A stretch of DNA of 64,000 nucleotides from assembly GCF_022347685.1 (NCBI RefSeq), contig NZ_JAKRGF010000001.1:1054001-1118000 (forward strand). Reading direction: 5' to 3'. Each line of letters opens with the position of its first letter. The first letter of the stretch is position 1. Below the pieces are notes generated by a model, which saw nothing but the letters and a program-made list of their open reading frames with translations, was not told the origin of the DNA and ran no database searches. Made by a program: the position numbers and the translations under genes. Source of the DNA: Thalassobius sp. Cn5-15. Its GTDB lineage: Bacteria > Pseudomonadota > Alphaproteobacteria > Rhodobacterales > Rhodobacteraceae. This document shows, in pieces, positions 27,063 to 37,300 of the stretch.

Positions 27063-27842
27063 TCAGGCGCTTTGGCGCAGCAACTGCCCACGTCGCGCGG
27101 CAGCAAAGGCACGGGTCGCGTCACCAAACGCCTCAAACAACGGGCGCGAGACAGGATCATTGGCGCTGTCCCATTCAGGATGCCATTGCACAGAATAGGT
27201 AAAACCCGGCGCGTCCTTTACATAAATCGCCTCAGGCGTGCCGTCTGGCGCGTAGCCGTCAATCACAATCCGCGCACCAGCCGCCTTGATCCCCTGCCCG
27301 TGCAGCGTGTTGGTCATCACCTCTTGTGCGCCCATCATCTGATGGAAGGGACCAGCTGCGGAGAATTTCACTATATGGCGCAGGGCAAACTTCTCCTCCA
27401 GCGTGCCGTCAGGGGGCATACGGTGGTTCATCCGTCCGGGTAAATCGCGGATTTCCGGGTAGAGGGTGCCCCCCATCGCAACGTTCACCTCCTGAAAACC
27501 ACGGCAGATGCCAAGGAAGGGCTGACCGCGCTCCACACAGGCGCGCACCAAAGGCAGGGTAATAGCATCGCGGCAGCGGTCAAAGGCACCATGCGCCTCT
27601 GTCGCGGCCTCGCCATATTCCTCGGGGTGGACATTGGGGCGGCCACCGGTCAACACGAAACCATCGCAGGCCTCCAGCAATTCCTCCACCGTGACCAGAC
27701 GCGGATCGGGGGCGATCAACATCGGCAGACAGCCCGCCACCGTCGCCACCGCCTCAGAGTTCATGTGGCCAACAGCATGCACGGCATAGCTGTCGTCGAT
27801 GAGGTGGGGGTTGCCGATAATGCCAACAACGGGACGTGTCAT
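27063..27842 (-). CDS. Class I glutamine amidotransferase-like hydrolase (PuuD/peptidase C26 family)
   Basis: Gamma-glutamyl hydrolase-like protein of 259 residues. The nucleophile Cys sits in FLGICRGFQEVNVAMGG, the catalytic His-Glu in VQWHPEW. These match the gamma-glutamyl-GABA hydrolase family, in which the C-G nucleophile elbow reads GICRG. It may remove gamma-glutamyl groups in polyamine or amine catabolism. It ends one base after the convergent LysE gene and is divergent from pepN. Confidence 0.88.
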   Translation of the reverse strand: MTRPVVGIIGNPHLIDDSYAVHAVGHMNSEAVATVAGCLPMLIAPDPRLVTVEELLEACDGFVLTGGRPNVHPEEYGEAATEAHGAFDRCRDAITLPLVRACVERGQPFLGICRGFQEVNVAMGGTLYPEIRDLPGRMNHRMPPDGTLEEKFALRHIVKFSAAGPFHQMMGAQEVMTNTLHGQGIKAAGARIVIDGYAPDGTPEAIYVKDAPGFTYSVQWHPEWDSANDPVSRPLFEAFGDATRAFAAARRGQLLRQSA

Positions 27843-28071
27843 AGGAAGCCTGTCAATTCGAATACAATACCTGTGTCATCATAATGTTAACAGGCCGCGA
27901 CAGAAAGGAATTTACTGCGCACCAGCGCGCAACTCCCTGTGCAACAAGACAGTTGGTGCATTTTTCGGCAGGCGCCGACAGACCAACCCAGCACAAGAGA
28001 TCCCCATTGCAGCCCCTGCCCTTCCCCCCTACCTTCAGCTCAAACGACATGCGCAACCTCGGAGAAGGTCA

Positions 28072-30633
28072 ATGAAAGACGCAACACCCTCTGCCCCGCA
28101 GAAAATCTATCTCAGCGACTATCAGGTTCCCAATTACCTCATTGATGAGGTTCACCTGACCTTCCAACTGGCACCAGAGGCAACGCGCGTCCGCTCGCGC
28201 ATCGCGTTCCGCCCAAACCCGGATGCGGCCAGCTCCGATTTTTTTCTGCATGGCGAGCAGCTCACCCTGATCAGCGCCCAGATCGACGGCGCACCTGTGA
28301 CGCCCACACATGTAGACGGTGGTCTGACCTGCGACGTGCCCAGCGCGCCGTTTGTGTGGGAAGCTGAGGTAGAGATTAACCCCGCCGCCAACACCGCACT
28401 GGAGGGTCTTTATATGTCAAACGGCATGTATTGCACCCAGTGCGAGGCGGAGGGATTTCGCAAGATCACCTATTACCCCGACCGCCCTGACGTGATGGCC
28501 GTCTTTACCGTGCGTATCGAAAGCGACCTGCCGGTCTTGTTGTCGAACGGCAACCCTGTCACCTCCGGCGATGGCGTTGCAGAATGGCATGACCCGTGGC
28601 CCAAACCCGCGTACCTCTTTGCATTGGTCGGCGGCGAACTGATTGCGCATCCTGATCGTTTCACCACCAAATCCGGCAAGGATGTGGAACTGAACATCTA
28701 CGTGCGCCCGGGCGATGAGGACAAATGCGCCTTCGGTATGGAGGCGCTGAAAAAGTCGATGACATGGGATGAAGAGATCTACGGGCGTGAATATGACCTC
28801 GACATCTTCAATATTGTGGCGGTGGATGATTTCAACATGGGCGCGATGGAGAACAAAGGGCTGAACATCTTCAACTCTTCCTGCGTTCTGGCATCGCCTG
28901 AAACCTCGACCGATATGAACTTTGAACGGATCGAGGCGATCATCGCCCATGAATACTTTCACAACTGGACCGGCAACCGCATCACCTGCCGCGATTGGTT
29001 TCAATTGTGCCTGAAAGAAGGGCTGACCGTCTACCGTGACGCCCAATTCACCGCCGATATGCGATCCGAACCGGTGAAACGGATCGAGGATGTGATCGCC
29101 CTGCGCGCCCGTCAGTTCCGCGAAGACAACGGCCCGCTGGCGCATCCGGTGCGCCCCGACAGCTTTGTTGAGATCAACAATTTCTACACCGCCACCGTTT
29201 ATGAAAAGGGGGCAGAGCTGATCGGCATGCTGAAAACGCTTGTGGGCGACAGCGACTACTATAAAGCGCTAGACCTCTACTTTGACCGACATGATGGCGA
29301 TGCAGCCACCATTGAGGACTGGTTGCAGGTGTTTGAGGATGTGACAGGCCGCGACCTTTCGCAGTTCAAACGGTGGTACGAACAGGCTGGCACCCCGCGC
29401 CTGTCGGTGGAAGAGGCATATAAGGAAGGCACCTACACGCTGACCTTCACCCAATCGACGCCCGCCACCCCCGGTCAGGACCAGAAAGACCCGCGGGTGA
29501 TCCCAATCGCCGTTGGCCTCTTGGGCGCAAACGGCGATGAGGTGGTGCCGACCACGGTACTGGAGATGACCGAGGCGACACAAAGCTTCACCTTTGAAGG
29601 TCTATCCGCCAAACCCGTCCCGTCAATCCTGCGCGGCTTCTCCGCCCCGGTGATCCTTGAACGCGCTAGCGACAACGCAGAACGCGCCTTCCTCTTGGCC
29701 CATGACACCGATCCCTTCAACAAGTGGGAGGCAGGCCGCGCCCTTGCGCGTGCCGGTCTGGTGGACATGGTGCTGAACAACGCGGCACCGGATGGGGACT
29801 ATCTGAACGCAGTATTACAGGTGCTGCGCAATGATGATCTGGATCCTGCCTTCCGCGCGCTGACACTGGCACTGCCCAGTCAGGACGATCTGGCGCAAGC
29901 GCTGGTGGATCTGGGCCATACGCCCGACCCAAGCGCGATCTATCAGGCGCTGGAAACGCTGAAGATGGCGATGGCCACCCACATGCAGGACGTGCTGCCG
30001 CGCATCTATGCGCAGTATCAGGTCACGGGTGCCTATCAGCCGGACGCGGACCAATCCGGCGCACGGTCTCTGGCGAACGCGGCACTGGCGCTGATTTCAC
30101 GCACGGATGGCGGTGCCGCGGCGCAGGCGCAATATGACAGTGCTGATAATATGACCCAGCAGTTGGCAGCACTTGGCTGCCTGATCATGGCAGGCAAGGG
30201 CGACGCGGCAACAGTGGCGTTTTATGATCAGTGGCAAAAGGACCGTCTGGTCATCGACAAATGGTTCGCTCTGCAAATCAGTCACGCCGCACCAGATCGC
30301 GCGGTAGAGATTGCAGCGGGCCTGACCCAGCATCCAGATTTCACCATGAAGAACCCTAACCGCTTCCGCGCCACGCTGGGCGCGCTGGCGATGTCGCCCG
30401 CAGGCTTCCACCGTGCTGACGGGGCTGGCTACACGTTGCTGACGGATTGGCTGATCCAGCTGGACCCGCTGAACCCGCAAACCACGGCGCGGATGTGCTC
30501 GGCGTTTGAAACATGGAAACGCTATGACAGCGACCGTCAGGCGCTGATCGCCGCGCAGCTTGATCGCATTCTGGGGACCGAGGGGCTCAGCCGCGACACC
30601 ACAGAAATGGTCAGCCGCATCCGCGCCAGCTGA
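28072..30633 (+). CDS. pepN: Aminopeptidase N (M1 family)
   Basis: Zinc aminopeptidase that removes N-terminal residues from peptides in the cytoplasm. The 853-residue product matches the family. Motifs: the exopeptidase signature FNMGAMENKGLNIF, the zinc site HEYFHNWTGNR (H-E-x-x-H) with the downstream Glu ligand in LKEGLTVYRD, and the C-terminal alpha-helical domain. ATG at 28,072 follows GGAGAAGG; the longer frame from 27,799 lacks homology-like sequence and crosses the upstream promoter. Confidence 0.96.
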   Translation: MKDATPSAPQKIYLSDYQVPNYLIDEVHLTFQLAPEATRVRSRIAFRPNPDAASSDFFLHGEQLTLISAQIDGAPVTPTHVDGGLTCDVPSAPFVWEAEVEINPAANTALEGLYMSNGMYCTQCEAEGFRKITYYPDRPDVMAVFTVRIESDLPVLLSNGNPVTSGDGVAEWHDPWPKPAYLFALVGGELIAHPDRFTTKSGKDVELNIYVRPGDEDKCAFGMEALKKSMTWDEEIYGREYDLDIFNIVAVDDFNMGAMENKGLNIFNSSCVLASPETSTDMNFERIEAIIAHEYFHNWTGNRITCRDWFQLCLKEGLTVYRDAQFTADMRSEPVKRIEDVIALRARQFREDNGPLAHPVRPDSFVEINNFYTATVYEKGAELIGMLKTLVGDSDYYKALDLYFDRHDGDAATIEDWLQVFEDVTGRDLSQFKRWYEQAGTPRLSVEEAYKEGTYTLTFTQSTPATPGQDQKDPRVIPIAVGLLGANGDEVVPTTVLEMTEATQSFTFEGLSAKPVPSILRGFSAPVILERASDNAERAFLLAHDTDPFNKWEAGRALARAGLVDMVLNNAAPDGDYLNAVLQVLRNDDLDPAFRALTLALPSQDDLAQALVDLGHTPDPSAIYQALETLKMAMATHMQDVLPRIYAQYQVTGAYQPDADQSGARSLANAALALISRTDGGAAAQAQYDSADNMTQQLAALGCLIMAGKGDAATVAFYDQWQKDRLVIDKWFALQISHAAPDRAVEIAAGLTQHPDFTMKNPNRFRATLGALAMSPAGFHRADGAGYTLLTDWLIQLDPLNPQTTARMCSAFETWKRYDSDRQALIAAQLDRILGTEGLSRDTTEMVSRIRAS

Positions 30634-30655
30634 AGATCTGGCACACTTCGAACAA

Positions 30656-30690
30656 CACGCGCGCCCCCATCCGATGATGATGGGGCGCGT
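30656..30690 (+). terminator. pepN: Hairpin after pepN
   Basis: CGCGCCCCCATC and GATGGGGCGCG form a stem with one bulged C and a seven-base loop, 24 bases past the pepN stop. There is no T run, so termination may need Rho. The rest of the gap to 30,976 shows no gene. Confidence 0.45.
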
Positions 30691-30976
30691 GACCACTGCC
30701 CGCGCTCGCTGCGATTCTGGCTCAGGCCCGGCGGACAGCACAGATCGCCACCAAAACCGTCAAAATACCGACAGTTAGGTGCGGTTTCCCCGGCAATCCA
30801 CCACCAATCCGACAGCTGTTTCCGCATCTGCGCCAATTACGCCAGCCGTACCCCAACCGCACCCTAGTTTCTGCCCGAAACCACCTTGGCACTGCCTTCT
30901 TTCCGCCTCAAACCGACGACAGATTTAGGTCCAAGACGTAACGTGGTTGCCCCTGTGAACGGTGAAGAAGACCCCA

Positions 30977-32221
30977 ATGATTAAAGCCAAGCTTGCCCCT
31001 GCGCGTGTGCTGCAGACACTTTCCGCCCTGCGCCTGCCCCGTCAGACGATGGGCCGCTCCGCCAAATCCAGCCCTTCCCCTTGTAAAACACCTTGTAAAA
31101 ATACCCCTCTTGCGAACCGCGCGCTCCTGACCCTGCCAGAACATCCGACCAGCGCAGAGGACAGCCTGCGCCAAGAGATTGAGGCACGCGGTCAGTTTCT
31201 GGCCCGTCAGGATCGCTGGGATGAACTGGGCGAAGAAATCCGCACGGCTGACCATCAGCGCGACCATACCCCCGGCGGCATGGCAGTGGCCGACCTCTTG
31301 GCCCGTGGCGCGCGCCTTGATGTGGTGCAGCCTATCGAAAAGATCCTTGGCGATCCGGGCCTCTTGCCGCAACACGCACCGCGCGATGGTATTACGGCGA
31401 TCGAAGACGTGCTGGAGGATTACGCCAACGACTTTGGCGTCGCACTGGTGGTGATCGGCGCGCATATCGACATCGCCTGGGCCTGGCGCGGCGAGGGGTG
31501 GGAAGCCACCCTGCCCCAGATCCGGCAACAGACATTCCAGCGCCATATGGCGCGCGCGGCCGCGCTTCTCGATCGTTTCAGCCCCTTTGAACATGACAGC
31601 CCCTCGCTGGCCGCCTGTCGCTGCGCCCTGCTCGCCGCAGCCGATACGCCGACCAGCCGCATGGCGGATGACTATGAAGACCTGATTGATCTGGATCCGG
31701 CCAACCCGCGCCATATGCGGGCCTTCGGCAACCACCTGCTGCCACGGTGGTTCGGCTCTTATCAGATGCTAGAGGTCGAGGCGCGCCGTGTCGCGATGAT
31801 GACCGAGGATCTGTGGGGCACCGGCGGCTACGCCTGGGTCTATCTGGACGCCCTGTCCGTGGATCCGCAGGCGCTGGAGCTTCTTGATGGCGATATGTTC
31901 CTTGAGGGCATGCGCGATATTCTGGACCGCGCAACCGATCAGCATGTGGTCAACACCTGGGCCGCGTTCTGCGCGGTGACGCTGCCGTCGCTACCCACCG
32001 CGCAACGCAGCAGCCGCGATGTGCTGCGCCGCATCCGCACAGCACTGGATTGGATCCTGCGCGACCACTTGCAGGAACTGCACCCGCTGATCTGGGGACA
32101 GGCGAAACTGGGCCTTGGCGCCTATGCCCAACTGCCCACTATCGAGGAGCTGACCGAATTGGGCCGCACCGCCGCTGCAAACGCCCTCGGCTCCGGTGGC
32201 CTGCAAACCCAACCAGCGTGA
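30977..32221 (+). CDS. Conserved hypothetical protein, function unknown
   Basis: Protein of 414 residues that I cannot assign to a known domain. It begins with a basic low-complexity stretch with two Cys (SPSPCKTPCKNTP) at about residues 30-45. The rest is predicted mainly helical and rich in Asp, Ala and Leu (DEDD-like runs absent). A motif-like segment is YEDLIDLDPANPRHMRAFGNHLLPRWFG. No signal peptide or membrane segment is visible. ATG at 30,977 is chosen; a GTG five codons upstream is possible. It is monocistronic and followed by a strong terminator. Codon use resembles the neighbours. Confidence 0.8.
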   Translation: MIKAKLAPARVLQTLSALRLPRQTMGRSAKSSPSPCKTPCKNTPLANRALLTLPEHPTSAEDSLRQEIEARGQFLARQDRWDELGEEIRTADHQRDHTPGGMAVADLLARGARLDVVQPIEKILGDPGLLPQHAPRDGITAIEDVLEDYANDFGVALVVIGAHIDIAWAWRGEGWEATLPQIRQQTFQRHMARAAALLDRFSPFEHDSPSLAACRCALLAAADTPTSRMADDYEDLIDLDPANPRHMRAFGNHLLPRWFGSYQMLEVEARRVAMMTEDLWGTGGYAWVYLDALSVDPQALELLDGDMFLEGMRDILDRATDQHVVNTWAAFCAVTLPSLPTAQRSSRDVLRRIRTALDWILRDHLQELHPLIWGQAKLGLGAYAQLPTIEELTELGRTAAANALGSGGLQTQPA

Positions 32222-32267
32222 GTCCTCCCAAGTTTAGTTTTGTAACGAGTGTCCAACTGCCTGACTG

Positions 32268-32293
32268 CGCCCCCATTTTGGGGGCGTTTTTTT
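32268..32293 (+). terminator. Rho-independent terminator
   Basis: CGCCCCC at 32,268-32,274 pairs with GGGGGCG at 32,280-32,286, followed by a run of seven T. It ends the upstream hypothetical gene on the plus strand. Confidence 0.9.
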
Positions 32294-32318
32294 CTTACTC
32301 GCCAGCGCCTTGACCCAC

Positions 32319-32783
32319 TTACGATCTGGGGAGCCCAATTCTGAAATACCGACCTTTCCCATCTGGCGAAGCATTTGAGGTCACATCAAGAGTACGTGGA
32401 ATTTGCACATTCCAGTTGGCGGCGTTTTTTGTCACTCCTTTGGCAAGCTCAGCGATCGTATTGTCCACGTCAGCCTCAGACTTGAACACAAGAGAACACC
32501 CATAATCGCTGACCTTTACCGACAGGTCCGCAAATTTATGGAAATAAGTGCCCGTTTCCTGATGCTGGACAAACGGTTCACCTGAAATCGCTTGTGGCAC
32601 GCCGGTAAAATTGGGCGCTGTCCTCAGACAAACCTCAGTGAAAAAGTTCCCTGCATAACTTGGCGGGATCAAATCCTCGCCAGGTTGAGCATTCGGGCTA
32701 AGCGAAACACCCACGCCCTTCATACAGGCAGAAACGAGCAAGATAGACACGATAGCGGTGATTTTGATGCAAGCATAATTCAT
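32319..32783 (-). CDS. Putative lipoprotein, function unknown
   Basis: Product of 154 residues. The N-terminus [20 protein letters not shown] is a lipoprotein signal with the lipobox LVSAC, so the mature protein should be lipid-anchored. A segment with several Cys ([12 protein letters not shown] and DYGCSLVF) could form a disulfide. No family is recognised. ATG at 32,783 is used; the longer frame overlaps the gatB promoter. It is divergent from gatB. The base composition is slightly more A+T-rich than the neighbours, a hint of recent acquisition. Confidence 0.72.
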   Translation of the reverse strand: MNYACIKITAIVSILLVSACMKGVGVSLSPNAQPGEDLIPPSYAGNFFTEVCLRTAPNFTGVPQAISGEPFVQHQETGTYFHKFADLSVKVSDYGCSLVFKSEADVDNTIAELAKGVTKNAANWNVQIPRTLDVTSNASPDGKGRYFRIGLPRS

Positions 32784-32937
32784 CGTATTGGTTGAATCAT
32801 ATATATCAATTCCACCAAATTCACTCACAATATATCCTCTTACTGCCAAAGCGCCACAGCCCACTCACCAAACCCCCTTGCCCCTCAACCGCCCCTGTCC
32901 TAGAAGGCAGACTAACCATTTCCAAGGACATGAGACC

Positions 32938-34449
32938 ATGCTGGACCTGACCTATGAGACCCCGAAACCCAAGGTGATTGCCGGGGCCAAACATGACTGG
33001 GAACTTGTGATCGGCATGGAGGTCCATGCGCAGGTCAGCTCGAACGCGAAACTGTTTTCCGGTGCTTCGACCAAATTCGGTGCGGAGCCGAACTCGAACG
33101 TGGCCTTCGTCGACGCAGCCATGCCCGGCATGCTGCCCGTGATCAACGAATACTGCGTTGAACAGGCGGTGCGTACCGGTCTGGGTCTGAAGGCAGAGAT
33201 CAACCTGTTCTCGGCCTTTGACCGCAAGAACTACTTCTACCCCGACTTGCCGCAGGGCTATCAGATTTCGCAGCTTTACCACCCCATCGTGGGCGAAGGT
33301 GAGGTGCTGGTGGAACTGGGCAACGGTCTGGCGCGCAACGTACGGGTGGAACGCATCCACATGGAACAGGACGCGGGCAAATCGATCCACGACATGGATC
33401 CCAACATGTCCTTCGTTGACCTGAACCGGACCGGCGTTTGCCTGATGGAAATCGTGTCGCGCCCCGACATCCGCAGCCCCGAAGAGGCCGCCGCCTATAT
33501 CGCCAAGCTGCGCCAGATCATGCAGTATCTGGGCACCTGTGATGGCAACATGCAAAACGGCAACCTGCGTGCAGACGTGAACGTGTCGATCTGCCGTCCC
33601 GGCCAGTACGAGAAGTATCAGGAAACCCAGGACTTCTCGCACCTCGGCACCCGCTGCGAGATCAAGAACATGAACTCCATGCGCTTCATTCAGCAAGCGA
33701 TCGAGGTCGAGGCACGCCGCCAGATCGCCATCGTCGAAGCCGGTGGTGAAGTGGAACAGGAAACTCGCCTGTACGATCCGGACAAGGGCGAAACCCGCTC
33801 CATGCGCTCGAAGGAAGAGGCGCATGATTACCGCTACTTCCCCGATCCCGACCTCTTGCCGCTGGAAATTGAACAGGCATGGGTGGACGACATCGCCGCC
33901 AAGCTGCCTGAGTTGCCCGACGACAAGAAATCGCGCTTCATGGGTGATTTCGGCCTGACGGATTATGACGCCTCGGTTCTGACTGCCGAAGTGGAATCCG
34001 CCACCTATTTCGAAGAGGTCGCCAAAGGTCGCGACGGCAAACTGGCTGCGAACTGGGTGATCAACGAATTGTTCGGCCGCCTGAAGAAAGAAGATCACGA
34101 CATCACCGACAGCCCCGTTTCACCGGCGCAGCTGGGTGGGATCATTGATCTGATCACCTCGGATGCAATTTCGGGCAAGATCGCCAAGGATCTGTTTGAA
34201 ATTGTCTACACCGAAGGCGGTGACCCGGCGCAGATCGTCGAGGAGCGCGGCATGAAGCAGGTGACCGACACCGGCGCCATTGAGGCTGCACTGGACGAAA
34301 TCATCGCCGCCAACCCCGCACAGGTGGAAAAGGCCAAGGTGAACCCGAAACTGGCAGGCTGGTTCGTTGGTCAGGTGATGAAAGCCACTGGCGGCAAAGC
34401 CAACCCCAAAGCGGTGAACCAACTGGTGGCCCAGAAGCTGGGCGAATAA
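32938..34449 (+). CDS. gatB: Aspartyl/glutamyl-tRNA amidotransferase subunit B
   Basis: GatB of the GatCAB complex that turns misacylated Glu-tRNA(Gln) or Asp-tRNA(Asn) into the correct amide. The 503-residue product starts with [12 protein letters not shown], then the [19 protein letters not shown] motif, the HMEQDAGKS cluster and [11 protein letters not shown]. The C-terminal tail domain ([32 protein letters not shown]) is complete. ATG at 32,938 follows AAGGA; upstream extension has no support. gatA and gatC are not adjacent. Confidence 0.97.
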   Translation: MLDLTYETPKPKVIAGAKHDWELVIGMEVHAQVSSNAKLFSGASTKFGAEPNSNVAFVDAAMPGMLPVINEYCVEQAVRTGLGLKAEINLFSAFDRKNYFYPDLPQGYQISQLYHPIVGEGEVLVELGNGLARNVRVERIHMEQDAGKSIHDMDPNMSFVDLNRTGVCLMEIVSRPDIRSPEEAAAYIAKLRQIMQYLGTCDGNMQNGNLRADVNVSICRPGQYEKYQETQDFSHLGTRCEIKNMNSMRFIQQAIEVEARRQIAIVEAGGEVEQETRLYDPDKGETRSMRSKEEAHDYRYFPDPDLLPLEIEQAWVDDIAAKLPELPDDKKSRFMGDFGLTDYDASVLTAEVESATYFEEVAKGRDGKLAANWVINELFGRLKKEDHDITDSPVSPAQLGGIIDLITSDAISGKIAKDLFEIVYTEGGDPAQIVEERGMKQVTDTGAIEAALDEIIAANPAQVEKAKVNPKLAGWFVGQVMKATGGKANPKAVNQLVAQKLGE

Positions 34450-34470
34450 GTCCACTTTATCCAACATCTC

Positions 34471-34496
34471 AAAACGCGCCTCAGGGCGCGTTTTTT
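34471..34496 (+). terminator. gatB: Terminator of gatB
   Basis: ACGCGCC and GGCGCGT form a 7-bp stem with the loop TCAG, flanked by AAAA and a run of six T, 22 bases beyond the gatB stop. Confidence 0.88.
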
Positions 34497-34622
34497 GTTG
34501 CGCGCCCCATACCCGTCGCCCCTTTCAAGAATTCCTAAATTCTCCCGCCGGAGGCATCCCGCCCTTTCCTTTCGCGCGAGACCTTGGCACCCTGCACGCA
34601 AACCCAACAAAAAGGCCGCACC

Positions 34623-35108
34623 ATGCACGAACAGATCCCGTTCCTCTCTTCTGAAATGACCGTTTTGCCGGAATGGATCGACTATAACGGCCATCTGAAC
34701 ATGGCCTATTACAACGTGCTGTTTGACCGTGGTGCCGATGAGGTCTTTGCCGAAATGGGTTTTGGGCCTGATTATGCGGCCACCTGTAAAATGACGACCT
34801 ACACCGCCGACTTCCGCCTGCGTTACCTGCGCGAAGTACACGAGGGCGACAAGGTACGCGTCGGTTTCCAACTGCTAGACACAAGCGACAAGAGCTTTCA
34901 CTTCTGCCAGTGGCTGATCCACGCGGATGGCTGGTTGTCGGCAACCGGTGAAGGCGTTGGCCTGCATGTCGACATGTCAGGCCCCCGCGTTGCTCCCTTC
35001 CCCGAGGATGTCACCACCAAGGTCACAACCATGCTGGAGGCACACAAAGCCTTCCCAACGCCCGATTTTGTCGGCCTGCCGATGGGCATTCGCCGCGCCA
35101 CGTCCTGA
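34623..35108 (+). CDS. Hotdog-fold acyl-CoA thioesterase
   Basis: Thioesterase of 161 residues in the 4-hydroxybenzoyl-CoA thioesterase/FadM-like group. The active-site region EWIDYNGHLNMAYYNVLFD has the expected Asp followed by N-G-H-x-N. The hot-dog helix is followed by FRLRYLREVHEGDKVRVGFQL and an extended tail. ATG at 34,623 opens the recognisable domain; the longer frame has no ribosome site. Acyl substrate unknown. Confidence 0.88.
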   Translation: MHEQIPFLSSEMTVLPEWIDYNGHLNMAYYNVLFDRGADEVFAEMGFGPDYAATCKMTTYTADFRLRYLREVHEGDKVRVGFQLLDTSDKSFHFCQWLIHADGWLSATGEGVGLHVDMSGPRVAPFPEDVTTKVTTMLEAHKAFPTPDFVGLPMGIRRATS

Positions 35109-35178
35109 CAGCGGGTAGCAATCTTGCCAAAGGCGTCACAAACCGCTAGCTGAGAGCGCAGTCAAAGGAGAGCAGACA

Positions 35179-35364
35179 ATGGGTATCAACACCGAACGCG
35201 ATATCGAAGCAAACCTGCAAATCGGCCCCACCGATCACGGTATGGTACGGCTGTTTATCGACGCGGGTGATTTGGAAATTCCAATGGATTTCTCCCCCGA
35301 AGAGGCAGAAGAAATCGCCGAAGAAATCCGTGCTGCTGCACAGGCTGCACGCGCAGTCAAATAA
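35179..35364 (+). CDS. Small conserved protein, function unknown
   Basis: 61-residue acidic protein with a strong AAAGGAGAG ribosome site. It begins MGINTERDIEANLQIGPTD and ends in a helical run rich in Glu and Ala (EEAEEIAEEIRAAAQAA). I know similar short proteins from Rhodobacteraceae genomes but no function for them. It lies 70 bases after the thioesterase gene on the same strand, so co-transcription is possible. Confidence 0.75.
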   Translation: MGINTERDIEANLQIGPTDHGMVRLFIDAGDLEIPMDFSPEEAEEIAEEIRAAAQAARAVK

Positions 35365-35402
35365 GCGGCTCGTCTCCCCCTGATTGCGCCCTTATCCGAC
35401 GG

Positions 35403-35870
35403 TCAAGGGCGCGGATCACGCAAAGACAGCAAACGACGCGCGGCATCACTGGCGAATTTATGCGTCAGCCTCTTGCGCCGCGCCGCCGCCAGCTTGGCCT
35501 CTGGGCCCATACGAATGATCTCTCCGCCATAGGCGTCTGCGATCATCAGACCAGTTTCATCCGGCAATAGCTCGGTCGGGAAATCCGCGTCTACGGCCCA
35601 GAAATACCGATCGCAAAACTCCAGATAGCCCTGCCATTTACTATCGGACTGAAAATCGGCGCGGCTGGATTTGCATTCGATAATCCAGATCTCGCCTTTC
35701 GGACCCAATCCCATCACATCCACCCGCAGACCGCGTGACGGCACAAACTCCTCTATCGAGGCAAAGCCATAGCCGCGCAGCGCCCGCGCGACACCACGGG
35801 CCAGCAACTGGCCCGGTTGCATCTGTTGCAGGGGTATTAGATCGTCAATGGGCAGGTCATCACTGGGCAT
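35403..35870 (-). CDS. mmcB: MmcB family putative DNA-repair endonuclease
   Basis: 155-residue protein with a PD-(D/E)XK-type nuclease core: RVDVMGLGPKGEIWIIECKSSRADFQSDSKWQGYLEFCDRYFWAVD holds the D...E-x-K pattern, split here as VDVMG and IIECKSS. In Caulobacter relatives MmcB belongs to a mitomycin-C-induced repair set. The N-terminal region (QPGQLLARGVARALRGYGF) is the usual helical lead-in. It is convergent with the small gene on the left and has its own promoter region near 35,880. Confidence 0.85.
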   Translation of the reverse strand: MPSDDLPIDDLIPLQQMQPGQLLARGVARALRGYGFASIEEFVPSRGLRVDVMGLGPKGEIWIIECKSSRADFQSDSKWQGYLEFCDRYFWAVDADFPTELLPDETGLMIADAYGGEIIRMGPEAKLAAARRKRLTHKFASDAARRLLSLRDPRP

Positions 35871-35925
35871 GAGACAATCATGAACATTTCATGAACATTT
35901 GCAAGACATCCCATTGTACGCGCAT

Positions 35926-37122
35926 CTAGCCTGCTGCAATCACCGTGCTGGCCGCCTCCAACGCGCCGGTGCCGTGAGGGATATCTTCGGCCTTAAAGGC
36001 CATGTCGATGGCGCTGAGCGCGCCCATAACCATCTGCGGATTGACGTGGCCCATGTGCCCGATGCGGAAGAAGCCCTGGCCCTTGGGATCATCCTTTTCA
36101 AACATGCCCAGACCAATGCCCAGCGTTACGCCCGCATTTTGTTCCGTCCAACTGCGCAGTTGCGCCCCGTAAGGCAGCCCGATGCGCAGCGCAGTCACCG
36201 CGCGCGAACGATGTGCCGGATCCGCAACGTTCAAGGTCAATGGTCCATCCTGCCCCCAGACATCACAAGCCCGCCAAATCGCACGCGCCAGCAGATCATG
36301 ACGCGCCCAGACGTTTTCCATCCCCTCCGCCATCAGCATATCCACTGCCGCACGCAGACCATAAAGATGATGCGTCGGCGCCGTGCCGGTGAAATATTCA
36401 TAAAGGTATTCTGGTGCCGCCCGTTTGGTCCAATCCCAATAGGCTGACACCCGCGCCATCTGCTGGCGCGCCGCTGCCGCCTTTTCGTTGAAGAACACAA
36501 AGGCCACGCCCGGCGGCGTCATCAAACCCTTCTGACTGGCGGCGACCATCACGTCGACGCCCCATGCGTCCATTTCAAACCGATCACAGCCAAGCGATGC
36601 GATGCAATCAGCCATCAACAAGGCTGGGTGCCCCGCCGCATCCAGCGCCGATCGCAGCGCCGCCATGTCGTTCAAAACACCGCTGGAGGTGTCCACATGT
36701 GTGGCCAGCACAGCCTTGATTTTATGATCTTTATCCTCGCGTAGAACCTGCTCCAGCTGGGCCGCGTCAAAGGGCGCGTTGCGACCGAAATCAACAATCT
36801 GCGTCTTGATCCCCAGCGTGCGGGCAATCTCGGCCCAGCCGTGGCCGAAACGTCCCGTGGCAGGCACCAGAACGGTATCACCTTCGGCCAGTACATTGGC
36901 CAGTGCCGCCTCCCAGACACCGTGGCCATTGGCGATATAGATCGCCACGTGATGTTCCGTCCGCGCGACGCGGCGCAGATCGGGGATCAGGCTTTCGGTG
37001 ACATCTACCAATTCGCCCTCATAGATATTGGGCGCCGAGCGGTGCATCGCACGCAGCACTGCCTCAGGCATGACCGAGGGTCCGGGAATCGCGAGGTAGT
37101 GTAGTCCGTTGCGCAGGCTCAT
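35926..37122 (-). CDS. Class V aminotransferase (alanine/serine-glyoxylate type)
   Basis: PLP-dependent transaminase of 398 residues. Family features: HYLAIPGPSVMPEAVLRAM at the N-terminus, ADCIASLGC with the cofactor-binding Asp, and the Schiff-base Lys in AASQKGLMTPPGVAF. C-terminal GLGMFEKDDPKGQGFFRIGHMGHV is conserved in serine-glyoxylate and aspartate/alanine-glyoxylate enzymes. ATG at 37,122 follows AAAGGAGAC. Likely roles are glyoxylate-linked amino acid metabolism; donor specificity is not certain. Confidence 0.9.
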   Translation of the reverse strand: MSLRNGLHYLAIPGPSVMPEAVLRAMHRSAPNIYEGELVDVTESLIPDLRRVARTEHHVAIYIANGHGVWEAALANVLAEGDTVLVPATGRFGHGWAEIARTLGIKTQIVDFGRNAPFDAAQLEQVLREDKDHKIKAVLATHVDTSSGVLNDMAALRSALDAAGHPALLMADCIASLGCDRFEMDAWGVDVMVAASQKGLMTPPGVAFVFFNEKAAAARQQMARVSAYWDWTKRAAPEYLYEYFTGTAPTHHLYGLRAAVDMLMAEGMENVWARHDLLARAIWRACDVWGQDGPLTLNVADPAHRSRAVTALRIGLPYGAQLRSWTEQNAGVTLGIGLGMFEKDDPKGQGFFRIGHMGHVNPQMVMGALSAIDMAFKAEDIPHGTGALEAASTVIAAG

Positions 37123-37300
37123 AGGTGTCTCCTTTGGTCGTCTGGCAGACCCTAGCGGAGGAAAATGCCGCGTCAATATCGTGGGAAACACATATGAGGA
37201 TGTGGCTTAACTACAGCGGTGATATGCTGCTTTCTGCGCCTTTGCTTGCCAGCGCGAAACCAGACCACTAAGAGTCCGCGGGACACGAAGGACGGATCCA

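Noticed and set aside
27799-28071. Long N-terminal extension of pepN
   Set aside because: The start at 28,072 has a proper ribosome site and the extension reads promoter sequence.
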